From Isoetes taiwanensis (lineage: Eukaryota > Streptophyta > Lycopodiopsida > Isoetales > Isoetaceae), in assembly GCA_021234155.1 (NCBI GenBank), contig JAJEKV010000100.1:1094116-1158115 (forward strand): DNA of 64,000 nucleotides, in the 5' to 3' direction. The notes under the pieces are model-generated. The model saw only the letters and a list, made by a program, of their open reading frames with translations. It had not been told where the DNA came from and searched no databases. A program made the position numbers and the translations under genes. This document shows positions 25,587 through 36,573 of the stretch, piece after piece. Numbering within the stretch: the stretch's first letter is position 1; every line of letters starts with the position of its first letter.

Positions 25587-28500
25587 ATGGCTTCTACCTC
25601 CAAGAACTCAACACTCAACGCTTGGTTGCACCAATGGATCGGCGCCAATTCGAAAATATCAAGTTCGTTTCTTCATGCGCACCGGCTCCCACATCGGCAT
25701 CACCTATAACCTCACTGGTGAGTTAGGATTGTTTCATTTTTCTACGCGAAGGAACTCCGGCTCCCAACAAGAACAAATTACGACAATTTGTGGCTAACAC
25801 AGTGAAGGCAGAAGATGGATATGCCTCCCAAGTCGATGGAAACCCTATACTCCTAAACCCTCAAACCATAGCCTCTGCCTTTTTCTCTACCCAATCCGCC
25901 CAATGCCTTGTCTTACCTTGACATTGGTAAATATGATATTTCCAAATTCTGCTCTATTCCTTATAATCTTTGCACAAACCAAGTCTGTCCACCTTTCCAA
26001 AAGCAACATGATGCCTTTACCAAGTTTCTTTGGAGGAAATTTTGGGGTTACTCCATGAAGAATACCTCTATTAACGATGTTTTCTACCATCGTACTATAT
26101 CCTCACCAACACCTTGAAACAATCAATTGGACTCAACTCACGTATCGAGAGATTTCAGCGAGGAACTTGGCGATTTCGAGAAAAATCCTAACTCTTCCCG
26201 GGTGCCCCATGGGAGCCCACTTCGAGCTTTCATTAATCATCGGACCCCAGCGGCCATCATGCCCCTTCTCCACCAAGCCAACATCGACCTTATTGATGCT
26301 TTGAAAGGTCTTCAACCAAACTCTCCTCCTTCTCGACGCCGTCAATCTAAATTCGACCAACTCGAGGCGAGAAATATTTCACAACCACCGTCTCCACCTC
26401 ACGTAAATTCCAATTCTCTAAAACCTATTCCTTACATTTGATAACCAACCACGGAACAACCACCGATTAACCTTGTGCAACAATTCCACTTTTCGAGACT
26501 CAACGGCACCGGCAAAACAACGGCGGCGGCACAACAAAACTCCCATTGATCTCCACGAGGTACTCACAAGGACACTCACGGCAATGACCAAGGATCTATA
26601 AACAAGGGTGACGGATCAAAGCCATCCCATCCACCTCCTCACCACCGTGGATACCTCTGATGAAGCTGTCCTCGCTGCCTTGATGCCCTCGTGATCATCA
26701 CGAACTTCATAGCGACCACGGGGCGACCACCGAGTCCGTGGACCAACTCCAAGCGAAGTCATCACCGAAGGCGGGATTTTTGGTATTTGTGAGGCCGGAG
26801 AGAAGAAGCCTTGCACAATCAATTCATGATCCATCGAGAAACCCTTCATCAATCGGCAAATTGTCAAAGGAACTCAAGGAGTCCCTCAAACAAAAGCGAC
26901 ACCAAGTACAGCGATCTTGAGACGCGCTACAACAATCTGGTCGTCACGAATAATGCTACTCGACCGAGAAACGACACGCCGTGCAGCCAACTTGATACTT
27001 GAGTCAAGGTCGACTTTCGAAACCACCTTGCGGAATAAGGATGCTCACATCGCATCTCTCCAAGGCAAGTTAGACCAGCTCGCGGCAACACAGCTGCAGA
27101 TGCTCTTGAAATAGCTGCACTCAAAAGCAGACTTGCAAGCCACTCGGGCTTCAAGCTCCTCGATTCCCAACTTCTCGACAAGTCCGGAGCACCTCACCGC
27201 GCCAAAGTCGAAGGCTGCAGACCCGGTCTCAGAGCAACAAGATATCATTGCAGATTACAAGACACGCTTTAGATAGCCGGCGGACCGGATGATGGAAGAA
27301 AAAGAAGGGAACAAACCTATCGGCATACGCTATTCCCCAGACTATCCGCTTGACCCGAGTTACCATGACTATGTGCAAGCAAGGAAAAACACTTTTCTTT
27401 TATTCGGGTAGAAACAAAGGGTGATACCACAAGTCCACGGTAGGCGATATCGAGCGACAATGGCCCTTCATGCGTCCATGAGCGAGGCACACTTTGTGCT
27501 CTCGTCAATTTTGATATCCTACCGGGTTGCGGATCTCGACCATTTGGCTCTCGGCACCATAGCCCCACGGCTTATGTCATGCCGCGACTTCTACGGCACA
27601 TGTTACTCGGGCTCATCGGATAAGCATGGCGAGAACTTTAAAGGAGATACACAATGGGCGGGTTCTTTTGACCAAGAAGAACAAGTACCTCAAGACACAA
27701 AATTTTGCAAAGCTGTTACCTCGGAATACATGCCTCTTCTGAGAAAGAAGTGGAGCTATGGCTATTTGAACTTTGGCACGCTCCTCGCCGGACACTATAC
27801 AACTCGAACAAGAACTTGACCTTACACGGTTGTTCTTACAACCTTATGCTTCCTTGCACACGGATGCACACCGCAATTTGAAAGCGAGCGTCCTCCACGA
27901 TGAGTGGGACCTTTGTACTGTGGCGGACACATGTACATTCGGTGCATGGGAGGCGTTACCAAACTTGACTACACGAGAAGATATTATTGGAATTCCAAGA
28001 GCGGATGCGGGATGACCGGCACCAACCCCCAAACAACCAGAGTACACTAGCAAGCTTTGGATGCCCACCTCGATCAAGGTCAATTCCCGGCATGGAGACA
28101 AAATTACGGACTCTGAAGTCAAAGAACATGCAGATTGGACACCCACGGCAATTGCGGCAGACAAGCGTTGGGACCCACGCTTCATCCGAGCAGCGCAAAT
28201 GGCGTGAGGATGAAACTTTGGACAACACCAACAACTGGATATACATGCCCAATGCGTGTTAGGTGGAAGGCGCCGAATGCAATTTCTGGTCTTGTAACCT
28301 TCCTTGCCAAGGCCAAAACTTCAGCTGATCCATCGTATTTTCAGCGAGAATTACGTGCGGCACTCATGACCATACTCGAGTATGCGAAGCATAAGTGCGA
28401 GATCCATTTTGCAACCCCAATGCAAATGCTGGAAAGTTCGGGTTGGACCTTGTCTTATACATGGAGATCACAAATCTTCCATCGAGATCCACGCCACGCC

Positions 28501-28690
28501 GGAGAACATGATTTACGAAGGCTTTCTCATAGGAGCAGCCGAATGTTTGGCATCAGGACTCAAGCAAATGCGAAAAAGGGCGAACAACACTCGGTGAATC
28601 TGATGGCTGAGCCTCCCTCATCTCTATGTTCAAGATCAGAAGAGGAGGCGAGGATTCCCACCAGGAATTCATGCCCCTTTCTAGCCAATA
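25587..28690 (+). pseudogene. 3' extra coding region of the Ty3 family, copy C
   Basis: Starts at the conserved MASTSKNSTL ATG (25587). The coiled-coil part is at about 26800-27200. The C-terminal part is open at 28135-28716 in one frame (193 residues), again with frame changes relative to the other copies. Because three copies exist, the true frame can be picked at each place by what stays open in at least one copy. Confidence 0.6.
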
Positions 28691-28697
28691 AGTGTAG

Positions 28698-28710
28698 TTT
28701 GGTAGGGGAG
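28698..28710 (+). other. polypurine tract, copy C
   Basis: TTTGGTAGGGGAG directly before TGTTAGCC. Confidence 0.8.
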
Positions 28711-29303
28711 TGTTAGCCAACATTACCCGCGAGACACACGAGGTCTATACTTTGCTGCATGAGGGCGAGGCCCCATGGCCACGGTGTCCAAGAAGAGGGA
28801 TCCACAAGAGCCACGGCCGGGTCAAAGCTCCTCCAAGAAGCGAAGACCCAAAGGTAGGACCCCGGCGGGCCACTACTTGTCTGATGCTTGCACGCCGCGG
28901 ACGGCTCAGATTCTGTCGAGTGCCCAAGTAGTGGAGCAGCGTTGTCATGATGAGGATCAGATTCAGGCCCGTGAGGCCACTCAGGTGTTCCTATATATTG
29001 TAGCATTTTTGCTCCTTCAAAAAAGGGGTTTGAGTGTTCTTTTGTGTCACTCTGAGCAGACATGCTTTGTTGTCGCTCTTTTGAGCCTTCATTGTACACT
29101 TGTTTTGATCAATGGATTGCCGTGTTCTCCACAAGTGTCTTGTGTGTTTCATTGTGTATTGCCATTGCTGTTTTATCGAGTTTTCTTGTTCTTTCCTCGT
29201 TAGCAAAAAAAATCGCGTGACAAGAGTGTCTCGGATTTGCCCCTGGCCGGACTTCCACGGATCTCAGAGATCGTCCCTCAGCGATCGAGCAGGACCCCAA
29301 ACA
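28711..29303 (+). repeat. Ty3 family LTR 3 (right end of array)
   Basis: Starts TGTTAGCC, ends ACCCCAAACA, so it has the TG...CA ends of an LTR. Homology to LTR 1 stops exactly there, which fixes the LTR end. The next five bases are GTTTG; a matching target duplication cannot be tested because the left end of the array is truncated. Confidence 0.9.
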
Positions 29304-29640
29304 GTTTGCTTAGTGATAAGCATTGGGGAGGAACTTTACAAGCAAGTTGTCAAGGATATGGATGCTAAAATTTGGATGCGGGAATCTCAAATTGTTTCCT
29401 ATGGGACGGACTTATGGGTAAAGTTTCGTAAGTTGACTTTCTTTACGCGAATAGAGAATAAGAATTTATTTCTTGTGTGTACCCGTGGTGGATTGGTATC
29501 GTGGAGATCTTGTATCGTGGAGATACAATCAAGTAGTACCGCTGGAGGTACGAGCGATCCTAAAGCACCTTGAGAGGTACAAGGATATATCGATCGCTGA
29601 AGCACGGATATCCATAAGCGCTTCTAGAGTTTTGCTTGGG
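29304..29640 (+). other. flank, possibly coding remnant
   Basis: About 170 bp right after the LTR stays open and reads as EELYKQVVKDMDAKIWMRES and more, continuing to about 29570. It may be the end of a gene into which the array inserted. No family recognised. Confidence 0.3.
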
Positions 29641-30225
29641 GGATCTAAAATAATGGAAACGTGGAGGTTCCAATGGATCTAAAATAATAGAATAGAATAG
29701 GTTTTAACGTCCACGAAGACCAATTGGCCTATGGGACCCAAACAAAAAGAGACAAGCGTATCGGCGAGATTAAAAAACCCCCGGCCCAGAAGGGTTTCGA
29801 GGGAAAACCTTAGCGATAATAAGCATCTTTGGCACCGCATACAATTGCATAGGACAGGTTCAATACCGTCCGTAGGATACAAAGCGAGTCCGTGCATCCA
29901 TAACTTCACGGAGGTATGACCCCAACAAACCCACTTACGCCGTAGTCAATAAGCGATGCAACGGTGGCCGGGCACTAATGTCGAACATATCGGCTCGGAT
30001 ATGGGCAAATGGGCAGATCTGGAGGGCATGACATTCATCCTCAATCATACGGGTGGCAACACGGCAAAGCCTTTGCTCGTGCTTCCCGAGCCCCAGCGTC
30101 TGTTTCAATGCGGAGGCGATGTGCACCCGTCTGAATGGAAGCTATAAGTCTGCGCTTCTTCATGGGAATCTGGGTGTACAAGTACTGGTGTGGGCCTCTT
30201 GTGAGCCTAGGATTGACTTGCTGCT

Positions 30226-30246
30226 GATAGTAGATAGATAGATAGT
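30226..30246. repeat. short GATA microsatellite
   Basis: Five or so GATA units with small interruptions inside the LINE region. Confidence 0.6.
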
Positions 30247-30639
30247 ATGCCGGCTGCGTGCATCGAGCCTCTGCATCCTAGAGCTTGTGAAGGAAAGTAG
30301 CATCTAGGTACAGTTTTAAGTGCCTCGCGATCTTTCTTTGTCGACACGGACGCGATCTGTTTGCTCGCAGACACCCCAGCGTGAGAACCACCGAGCTTGC
30401 TTGTCTTTCGGTGGGGATTTCAGGCGTTGGGGACCCATTGCCGTGGCCAAAGCAAGGTGGGGCAAGCGTGTATCAGCCATGGCGACCACCTTTGGAAGTA
30501 AGCGATATGGCGTTCCAATGCGGCTGTTGAAGGGGTAGAAAGCTGTCTCTGGAGTAGGATCTGGCACGGAATTGTAGACTTCACCCCGGGGCCCATGCCA
30601 AGAAGGCCTTACGCACCGCCGAGGTCATTCCGGGTGTTG

Positions 30640-31661
30640 AGGGACATCACGGACCCCCCACTACGCCCCATACAAAGGACCGGCTCAACCAAGGCCGAAA
30701 CAAATGTGACTGGTGGCCCGAGGGCATACAACTCGCATGTCTTGTGGCTGTTGTTGCATGGCATATAGCACCTGTCGTGACCCGCAACCTGATAGCCGCA
30801 TCCCAATGGGTGGTAGTTGAGAACTCAATCCCCAATTACTTGTAGGTCGGAGCCACCTCTACCTCTTGCCCCTGGTAAGTGAATGTGGGAAGCCTTGGTC
30901 GGCGGGATGATGCAACTAGCAACACCCTAGTTTTGGCCAAGTTAACTTCGCATGCGATTGAATTGGCAAAAAGTGTCAAGAGCATCCAGTGACGTTGCAT
31001 GTCCTCACGGAGTATAGGCCATGAGGTTGACATCGTCAAGATATATGAGTTGCAGTTGTGTGATGCATGAGATGGGTGCCGCACCTCCATGCTCGAAGAG
31101 CCAATCTTCCAACCGATCAATGTATAGGCCAAAGAGTGTGGGGGAGGGGGGCAACCTGATGCACTCCAATGCTACCGATCACGGCTGTCTTTGCCGATGT
31201 GATACTTTGAAAGCATGCCTCGTTACAGCCTATATCTTGCATTACGCAAGTCGGAGAAGGGTCCCCTTTTGCCGCAATCTGTCCCATAGATTGTTGCGGG
31301 GTACTGTGTCGAATGCTTTTGCAAAATCCACGAAACAACAGTACAGGTTCTGCCGGCGATTCCTGCTATCCTCAATCAATGTGCGCAGAGTGAAGATATG
31401 ATCAATGGTGGAATGTCCGGGCGGAAACTTGCACGTGTAGAGCTTTCGCACCTCTGTTTTTCCTCGCCCATATTGTCACCCATTTTGCTCAAGGATGCCA
31501 GCCAACAGTTTTGCAAAGAGAGAGCTGACCATAATAGTACGGTAGTTGGTCGGGCATTGAGGGTCCCCTGCTTTGTATATGGGCACTACTCTACTAGTGG
31601 TCCATTGCGTAGGGAAGCCTTCGCATAATACTTTATTGAACAATGCAGTGAGGGCGGGCAC
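30640..31661 (-). pseudogene. LINE reverse transcriptase fragment
   Basis: Read right to left: WTTSRVVPIYKAGDPQCPTN (31661-31476), then FPPGHSTIDHIFTLRTLIED and NLYCCFVDFAKAFDTVPRNN (31451-31242), which are RT blocks 1-3 of non-LTR elements. The catalytic box reads QLIYLDDVNLMAY in another frame near 31020-31060 (Y-x-D-D with L in place of the usual A). Then CEVNLAKTRVLLV near 30900-30960 and TYKYLGIEFSTTTHWDAAIR across frames near 30780-30850. Three or more frame changes. The AKAFDTVPR type differs from the L1-type LINE at 40-44 kb, so this is a second LINE family. Confidence 0.8.
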
Positions 31662-31946
31662 GATGGAGGTGACCCATTTTAGAAGTTCTTTTGCATGCCA
31701 TCTAAATCATTTGCCTTCCCATTAGCTAGACCACTGTAGGCCCATGATGACATCCCCCTCGTGATAACCGCGAGCCATGCCTATCTGTGGAGGGATGGTG
31801 CCCTAGGCCCGAAAGTGGGTCGCATATTTTTGTTGCAAGTCTTGTACCCATTGCTCAGGAGGTGATGTTCCCGTGGGCGGACTTGGGCTTCTTGAAGACC
31901 CTTCCGAATGTCCGGGGGATAATGGAAACGCGGAGGTCCAATGGGT

Positions 31947-32415
31947 ATAAGGTACTGTAGAAGTACAATAACTTATATAACCATTCTTGAGTTCGCAGGT
32001 CTAGGAACTCCCAGGTGTACGTTGAACATGGGACAATCACCTTGAGAAGGGATGGACCAAACTGAAGCGTCTTTCGGGAATCATCGGGACGATCTCTTTT
32101 TGAGAAGGGATGGACTGATACGGAGTCATAGCACGGGGGAGTGGTCCAGGCGGCAGGGTTATGGGGCATGGCAAAATATGGCAAAGTTGTGGAAACATGG
32201 CAAACATTACTCATGTATCTAGGGACCTTTATTCTTATGGGAAATACAAGGTAAAGGTGGTTGCACAAACATGGAAGGGGTCGAGGCACTATCATTGGGA
32301 TGATTATTGGTTGAGGAAAAAGATCATAGATAATGTCCCATATGATAAGTCATATAATCTAATTAAAGGCAAGGAGATATTTTGAGAAAAAGGCAACTGC
32401 ATGCTAAAAAAGGCT
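31947..32415. other. no gene seen
   Basis: Contains a short repeated phrase, GAGAAGGGATGGAC, at about 32042 and 32101. No coding signal I trust. Confidence 0.4.
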
Positions 32416-32597
32416 AAAGTCGCAGAGAGATCTATAAATAGAACCGAAACTTCAGTTGGACATATCTCCGCAACCAGAGCTCCGATTGAGGCGACCTTTA
32501 CCTCGTTGGAACTGGATCGGAGTCTAGTTTCTGAATTGGGATGGCACCTCTCGTAGTTCATCTATATGAGAGAGTAATGGCCGAAAAGGTGACAGGG
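32416..32597 (+). repeat. LTR-like direct repeat, right copy
   Basis: Same-orientation partner of 3812-3990, including CTATAAATAGAACC. Differences are scattered substitutions and one or two single-base gaps, so these copies are older than the Ty3 array between them. Confidence 0.7.
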
Positions 32598-32887
32598 AAG
32601 AACAAATTACTGCTTCTAATGACCCTGCATTTGCAATTATTTTTTACGATCTGTGGTCTCATGGAGTAGCTATGGATTGAATGTTTGCTTAAGAGCTTCT
32701 GTGAGTAGCCGAGAGATTGTTTGCTTAGCCAGTTGCCATGATTATTGCCATAACCTTGTGGACCGGTTGGGTGGTTAAGCGTGCTCATCAATGTATTTTA
32801 TGCGTGATATATATGATAATCGGGTCTTGTTCTTCAAATAAGATGCTGTTGTTCAGTTGTTTAGCTTCCCATAAACAATGAATTGTA

Positions 32888-32995
32888 TCAGAATATTCCT
32901 GCTAAGGCATTAAGGAATATTCCTTTCAATGTAATAAGGAATATTCCTTTCATTCAAGGCATTAAGGATATTCCTTTCCAAATGCAATAAGGAAT
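32888..32995. repeat. tandem palindromic AGGAATATTCCT units
   Basis: About four units of roughly 30 bp, each with the palindrome AAGGAATATTCCTT or a variant, separated by GCATT/ATGTAAT spacers. AT-rich; sits about 0.6 kb beyond the 3' end of the Ulp1-like gene. Confidence 0.75.
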
Positions 32996-33607
32996 GTACA
33001 AAAATGCAATTTGTACTTCTATTTGTGTAAGGTTTCAAAGGTTACATAATATCACACATATTTGTAGAAGGGTTTTCACAAAACATATCACAATGGGGCA
33101 CGACGATGATAATGTTTCTCTGGTGATGATAATGTGTCCAACATAGCTTCCATTTCAACAACCTCTTTCTCATGCACTCCATGAATATTGGTGTTCTAGA
33201 ATGTGAGCTTCTTTGTCGCCAGCACCACACTCTAGAATACAAGGATGCATGAATTTAGCAAGCACTTAAGCATAGAAAACTCAACATGCTTTCACCAGTT
33301 TTAAATCCATAAAGCAATTTCAGGTTGGAGGTATCATTGTATTTATATTAGTATCAACTCAACATGCATGAACACACTTGCACCTTTGAAGCAAATCACT
33401 AATATAACTCGAAACAATCAAGTAATTGTTTTGATGACCAAAAAGGGTACAAGGCTTCTTTAAATCAGAAATCAAAAGTTTCAGATCCATTTACTGGACA
33501 ATACAAGAACAGCATTTGAAGAAGCTTCATCTACCCGAGGACTGCTGGCTGATACGTTCTTTCGGATTGGCATCACAATGCGTGACTAAAGCATCTATTA
33601 GAAATTG

Positions 33608-35489
33608 TCATCGTGACAGGGCGTATTCATGAGAGAACCATTTAGATGTAATCTGTGACATCAATAAATAAGGTTAGAAATATTTAAAGGAACATGAGAT
33701 GCAGTACATACAAGGGAAGGCATACAACTTACTTCCATATCTGTACCAGAGACAAGAGCTTCAACATATTTGTGCATAAATCCCATCACATACAACCCAC
33801 ATGATGTTAAATTGGGCTGCTGTGGCACCTCTACTTGCTGAATCCGATTAACATTATTTCTCTTCATGAAATCGACGCCTCTAGATACTTGACCGATCGA
33901 TAGTATTACATACCCTTTGATTGCTTTCTCGTTCGTCGCATAACCTGTAAGAGAATTTAAGACATGAATTGCTGGTGCAGGTAGGATCTTGGAATCAGAT
34001 GGTGCGAGCGTAAAAACAGCCAGCACAAAATGGTCATTCTCAAGGATAGGTACAAGGATATGATGGCATTTAGCTACCACAATCCCTTTCATCCCTGATT
34101 TCACTATTTCAACGAAATTCAGTGATCCTTCAGCTGATTCACTCTTTCTTTTGCTGCTAGTAGCTTCTCTAAACCTTATATAGTTGTAAGCAGGATAAAA
34201 AAAGATTTTGCTCTTCCACTCGGAAGGCAATGTCTCATACAAGCACCTGGATTAGATTAAGGTTAACATTAGAGACAAGGAATAGCAACAAATACAACTC
34301 GGTTACAACCAGGTTATTACCTGCCATAAAGATCCACTAAGAGGCTACTCATTTTAGAGTTAGTTGCACATAAAATTGCTATGTCAGATGCAACCACTTT
34401 CAGTTCAGCCGGCGGACAGTTCTTGAAAGGCGTGAATGGCGTGAATTCCATAAGTTTATCCTTGTCATCATTTCTGTTATCAGATCCAAGATGTTAGTGT
34501 CATATTAACAATTGATCCATGACAATAAAGCATAAATTAATACCTTCCAATCTCTATTTCCAGTGGTTTAGACCTGCAAAACGAGTAAAATCTAATAAGC
34601 TACTGAAGTATAACTAAGTAAATATAAGCTAGCAATTACCGTTTTGCAGCGGATGTCCCTGCTCTGGTTTGCACTCTCTTTTTTCCAGCTGTTTTGGCAT
34701 CAGCTTTGACCATAAATTTTTTTGTTGCCTTGGCTGCAATCTCCAAGGCTTCTTCAACATCATCTGGCTCCATTGAATCGTCGCAAGTCTCTGAAGTAAA
34801 GAAAGTGCTTCATTCTAATGTTTTGAAAGCAAGACAAAAAAAGAAACACGTACCTGCCAAAGAACAAGACTTTTCCTCAACTTGAACTTCAACAGCAGCT
34901 TCAGGACTGTTTTCAATGTCGTCACCAACATCCTCAGTAATTTTATCTGTAAACACGTCAACGTAAGTTTCAAAATACAAAAAAAAAAGACACCCTGAAA
35001 AGGAGAAAGAATTACTTTCTGAGCTTTCAGCTTGTTGCTGTAATAGTAGCAGCTCGGCTTCAACAGCTAGTATCTCTTTTTGGAAAACAACCTCTGCTGC
35101 AAAATATTGAACATTAGTGAACTCTAACTACAAAGGATGCGATCTTAATGTAATCAGACTGTAATCACCCTACCTTCCACAATTTCTGAAGTTTTATCCA
35201 AGTACCCCTTGGTCTCCAAATCCTGCACTGATTGCTTATGAGTTGTTGCAATTTGCAAAGGTGATGTAGATGTGGATGGACTTCCAACATCGATAGCAGC
35301 AGCATCTTTTGTGCCAGGTTCAGCAACTGGGATGTCTAAGAATGGTAAATGCAACCCCTTCCCAACAACATCCTTCTTTTCACCTACAACATAAGATTTT
35401 GCTATATTTAGAACTTAAGCATAGTGCACGAAACATAAATTGTTTAGTTTACCTGCAGTTTTAGTTCTTGCTTTCTTGATACTACCCAT
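33608..35489 (-). CDS. Ulp1-like C48 cysteine protease gene, nine exons
   Basis: Nine exons join in frame with GT-AG introns: 35489-35453, 35383-35174, 35096-35016, 34946-34854, 34790-34640, 34573-34544, 34473-34321, 34246-33733 and 33652-33608, 1314 nt in all, 437 residues plus stop. The start ATG gives MGSIKKARTKTAG. Residues 1-170 are charged and low in complexity; 252-423 hold the protease domain: His324 in NDHFVLAVF, Asn349 in HVLNSLTG (the usual position of the catalytic Asp), Gln394 and Cys401 in QQPNLTSCGLYV. C48 proteases remove SUMO-type modifiers; plant versions also travel in Mutator-like and other DNA transposons. The Asp-to-Asn change may lower activity. No frameshift is present in the whole model, in contrast to the retroelements. 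I could not see TIRs around it, so host gene versus transposon gene is open. Confidence 0.8.
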
Positions 35490-36021
35490 ATCTGCATTGA
35501 CACAATTGTGATCATAAGCAAATAAGAAATGTAAACACTTGATTCAGAATCAAGAGGAGATGTAGAGTAGATAGAAGCAAAATATGTAGAAAAAACAATC
35601 AGATGCAAATCAAAACAGAACAAATGTTAATTAGATGCAAGTAGATTTTTACTACAGGCAAACTTTCTGCTGATAATGTAACGACAAAATAGAAGTACAT
35701 TAGTGTGCATAGCTTCAGAATGTAAAGGAAAACCAAATACTAAATTCAAATGCATTTCAGAACATATGTAAAATGTAAAGAACAAAATATTTTATCAATA
35801 CACCCTATCAAATATATCATTCAACATTGAATGTAAAGGAAAATCAAATACTAAATTCATATGCATTTCAGATCACATGTAAATGCAAAGTACAGTCATA
35901 TGCAATACACCCTATCAATACACCCTGTAAAGGAATTCCAGAAAAGCACTTCATGGCACATGTAAATGTAAAGAAAAACATCTTTATTCTGCAAAAAAAA
36001 AAAAATGCAATTACAGCTAAA
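35490..36021. repeat. AT-rich upstream region with ~111-bp tandem repeat
   Basis: GAATGTAAAGGAAAA begins at 35718 and again at 35829; each unit continues with CTAAATTCA and TGCATTTCAGA and ends near CAATACACCCTATC. A partial third unit follows to about 35975. This is the 5' side of the Ulp1-like gene and may hold its promoter, though I see no clear TATA box at a fitting distance. Confidence 0.65.
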
Positions 36022-36573
36022 TTATAGAGCAGCTTGTATCTGTGTAATGTCAATATATTGAATTGGTTGTGTCCTCTTCTTCATGACATCTCTAATTTTT
36101 TGTGAAACCTTTGAGTTATCTAACCAAAACTGAGCAACCATATCCTTCATAGCCTGATCTATAGTATTTGTTCTTGGATTTCGACCTGCTAATGCCCACA
36201 GATTTGTTCCACCTAGTGACATTCTTTTCCTTCTCTCCACTGCTAGTTTCATATTTCTAGGATGTATTTTCAGCAACTTAGCTGCTAGTGAAGTCTTCTA
36301 TAATTCTCCTTCCTCTCCAACCACCATAGATAGTACAGAATGCTTTACAGCAAGTTTGTCATTGCTATTTGCATATCTGACATCTTGGAGGCCATCCTTT
36401 AAATTCTTTACCAGATCTGTTTGCACGATTTTGTTTCTGTGTATGAGCACGTTTTTTGTAGGAAGGACATTGCAAATCATCACATTCCATTGTATTTTGC
36501 CCGAGCATATGCACTTCATTACAAAGGAGTAAGCATTGATTGGGATGAGGTGAAAGCAAATGCAAGTCTTCAT
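36022..36573 (-). pseudogene. coding remnant, transposon-associated type, unrecognised
   Basis: Read on the minus strand, 36573-36298 and 36276-36022 are in one frame separated by a single TAG. The second part has LGGTNLWALAGRNPRTN and FWLDNSKVSQKIRDVMKKR and ends in a stop. The basic stretch ERRKRM lies before it. The W-ALAGR...FW-D-S-VS pattern looks like proteins found in multiple copies in plant and animal genomes, probably transposon-linked, but I cannot name the family. It may be an upstream part of the Ulp1 transcription unit or a separate decayed gene. Confidence 0.4.

Larger units (their letters stand above)
20397..29303 (+). mobile_element. Ty3/gypsy copy C, internal deletion
   Basis: Third unit of the tandem array. 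Compared with copy B it lacks about 2.1 kb covering half of the LTR, the primer site and most of gag. It then carries gag end, protease, RT, RNase H, integrase, 3' coding region, polypurine tract and a full 3' LTR. It cannot move by itself. Confidence 0.85.
29649..31946 (-). mobile_element. decayed LINE (non-LTR retrotransposon)
   Basis: RT pieces on the minus strand between two near-identical 25-27 bp direct repeats (29649-29675 and 31918-31945, both ATAATGGAAACG then GGAGG and CCAATGG), which look like a target-site duplication. The 3' side (left) has a short tail of repeated TTCTA when read on the minus strand (29684-29701). The length of about 2.3 kb means a 5'-truncated copy. Confidence 0.6.

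Noticed and set aside
30226-30246. LINE 3' tail made of GATA repeats
   Set aside because: It lies inside the copy, not at the edge marked by the direct repeats.
32888-32995. terminal inverted repeat of an Ulp1 transposon
   Set aside because: No inverted partner was found near 36 or 38 kb; the palindromes are tandem with each other only.
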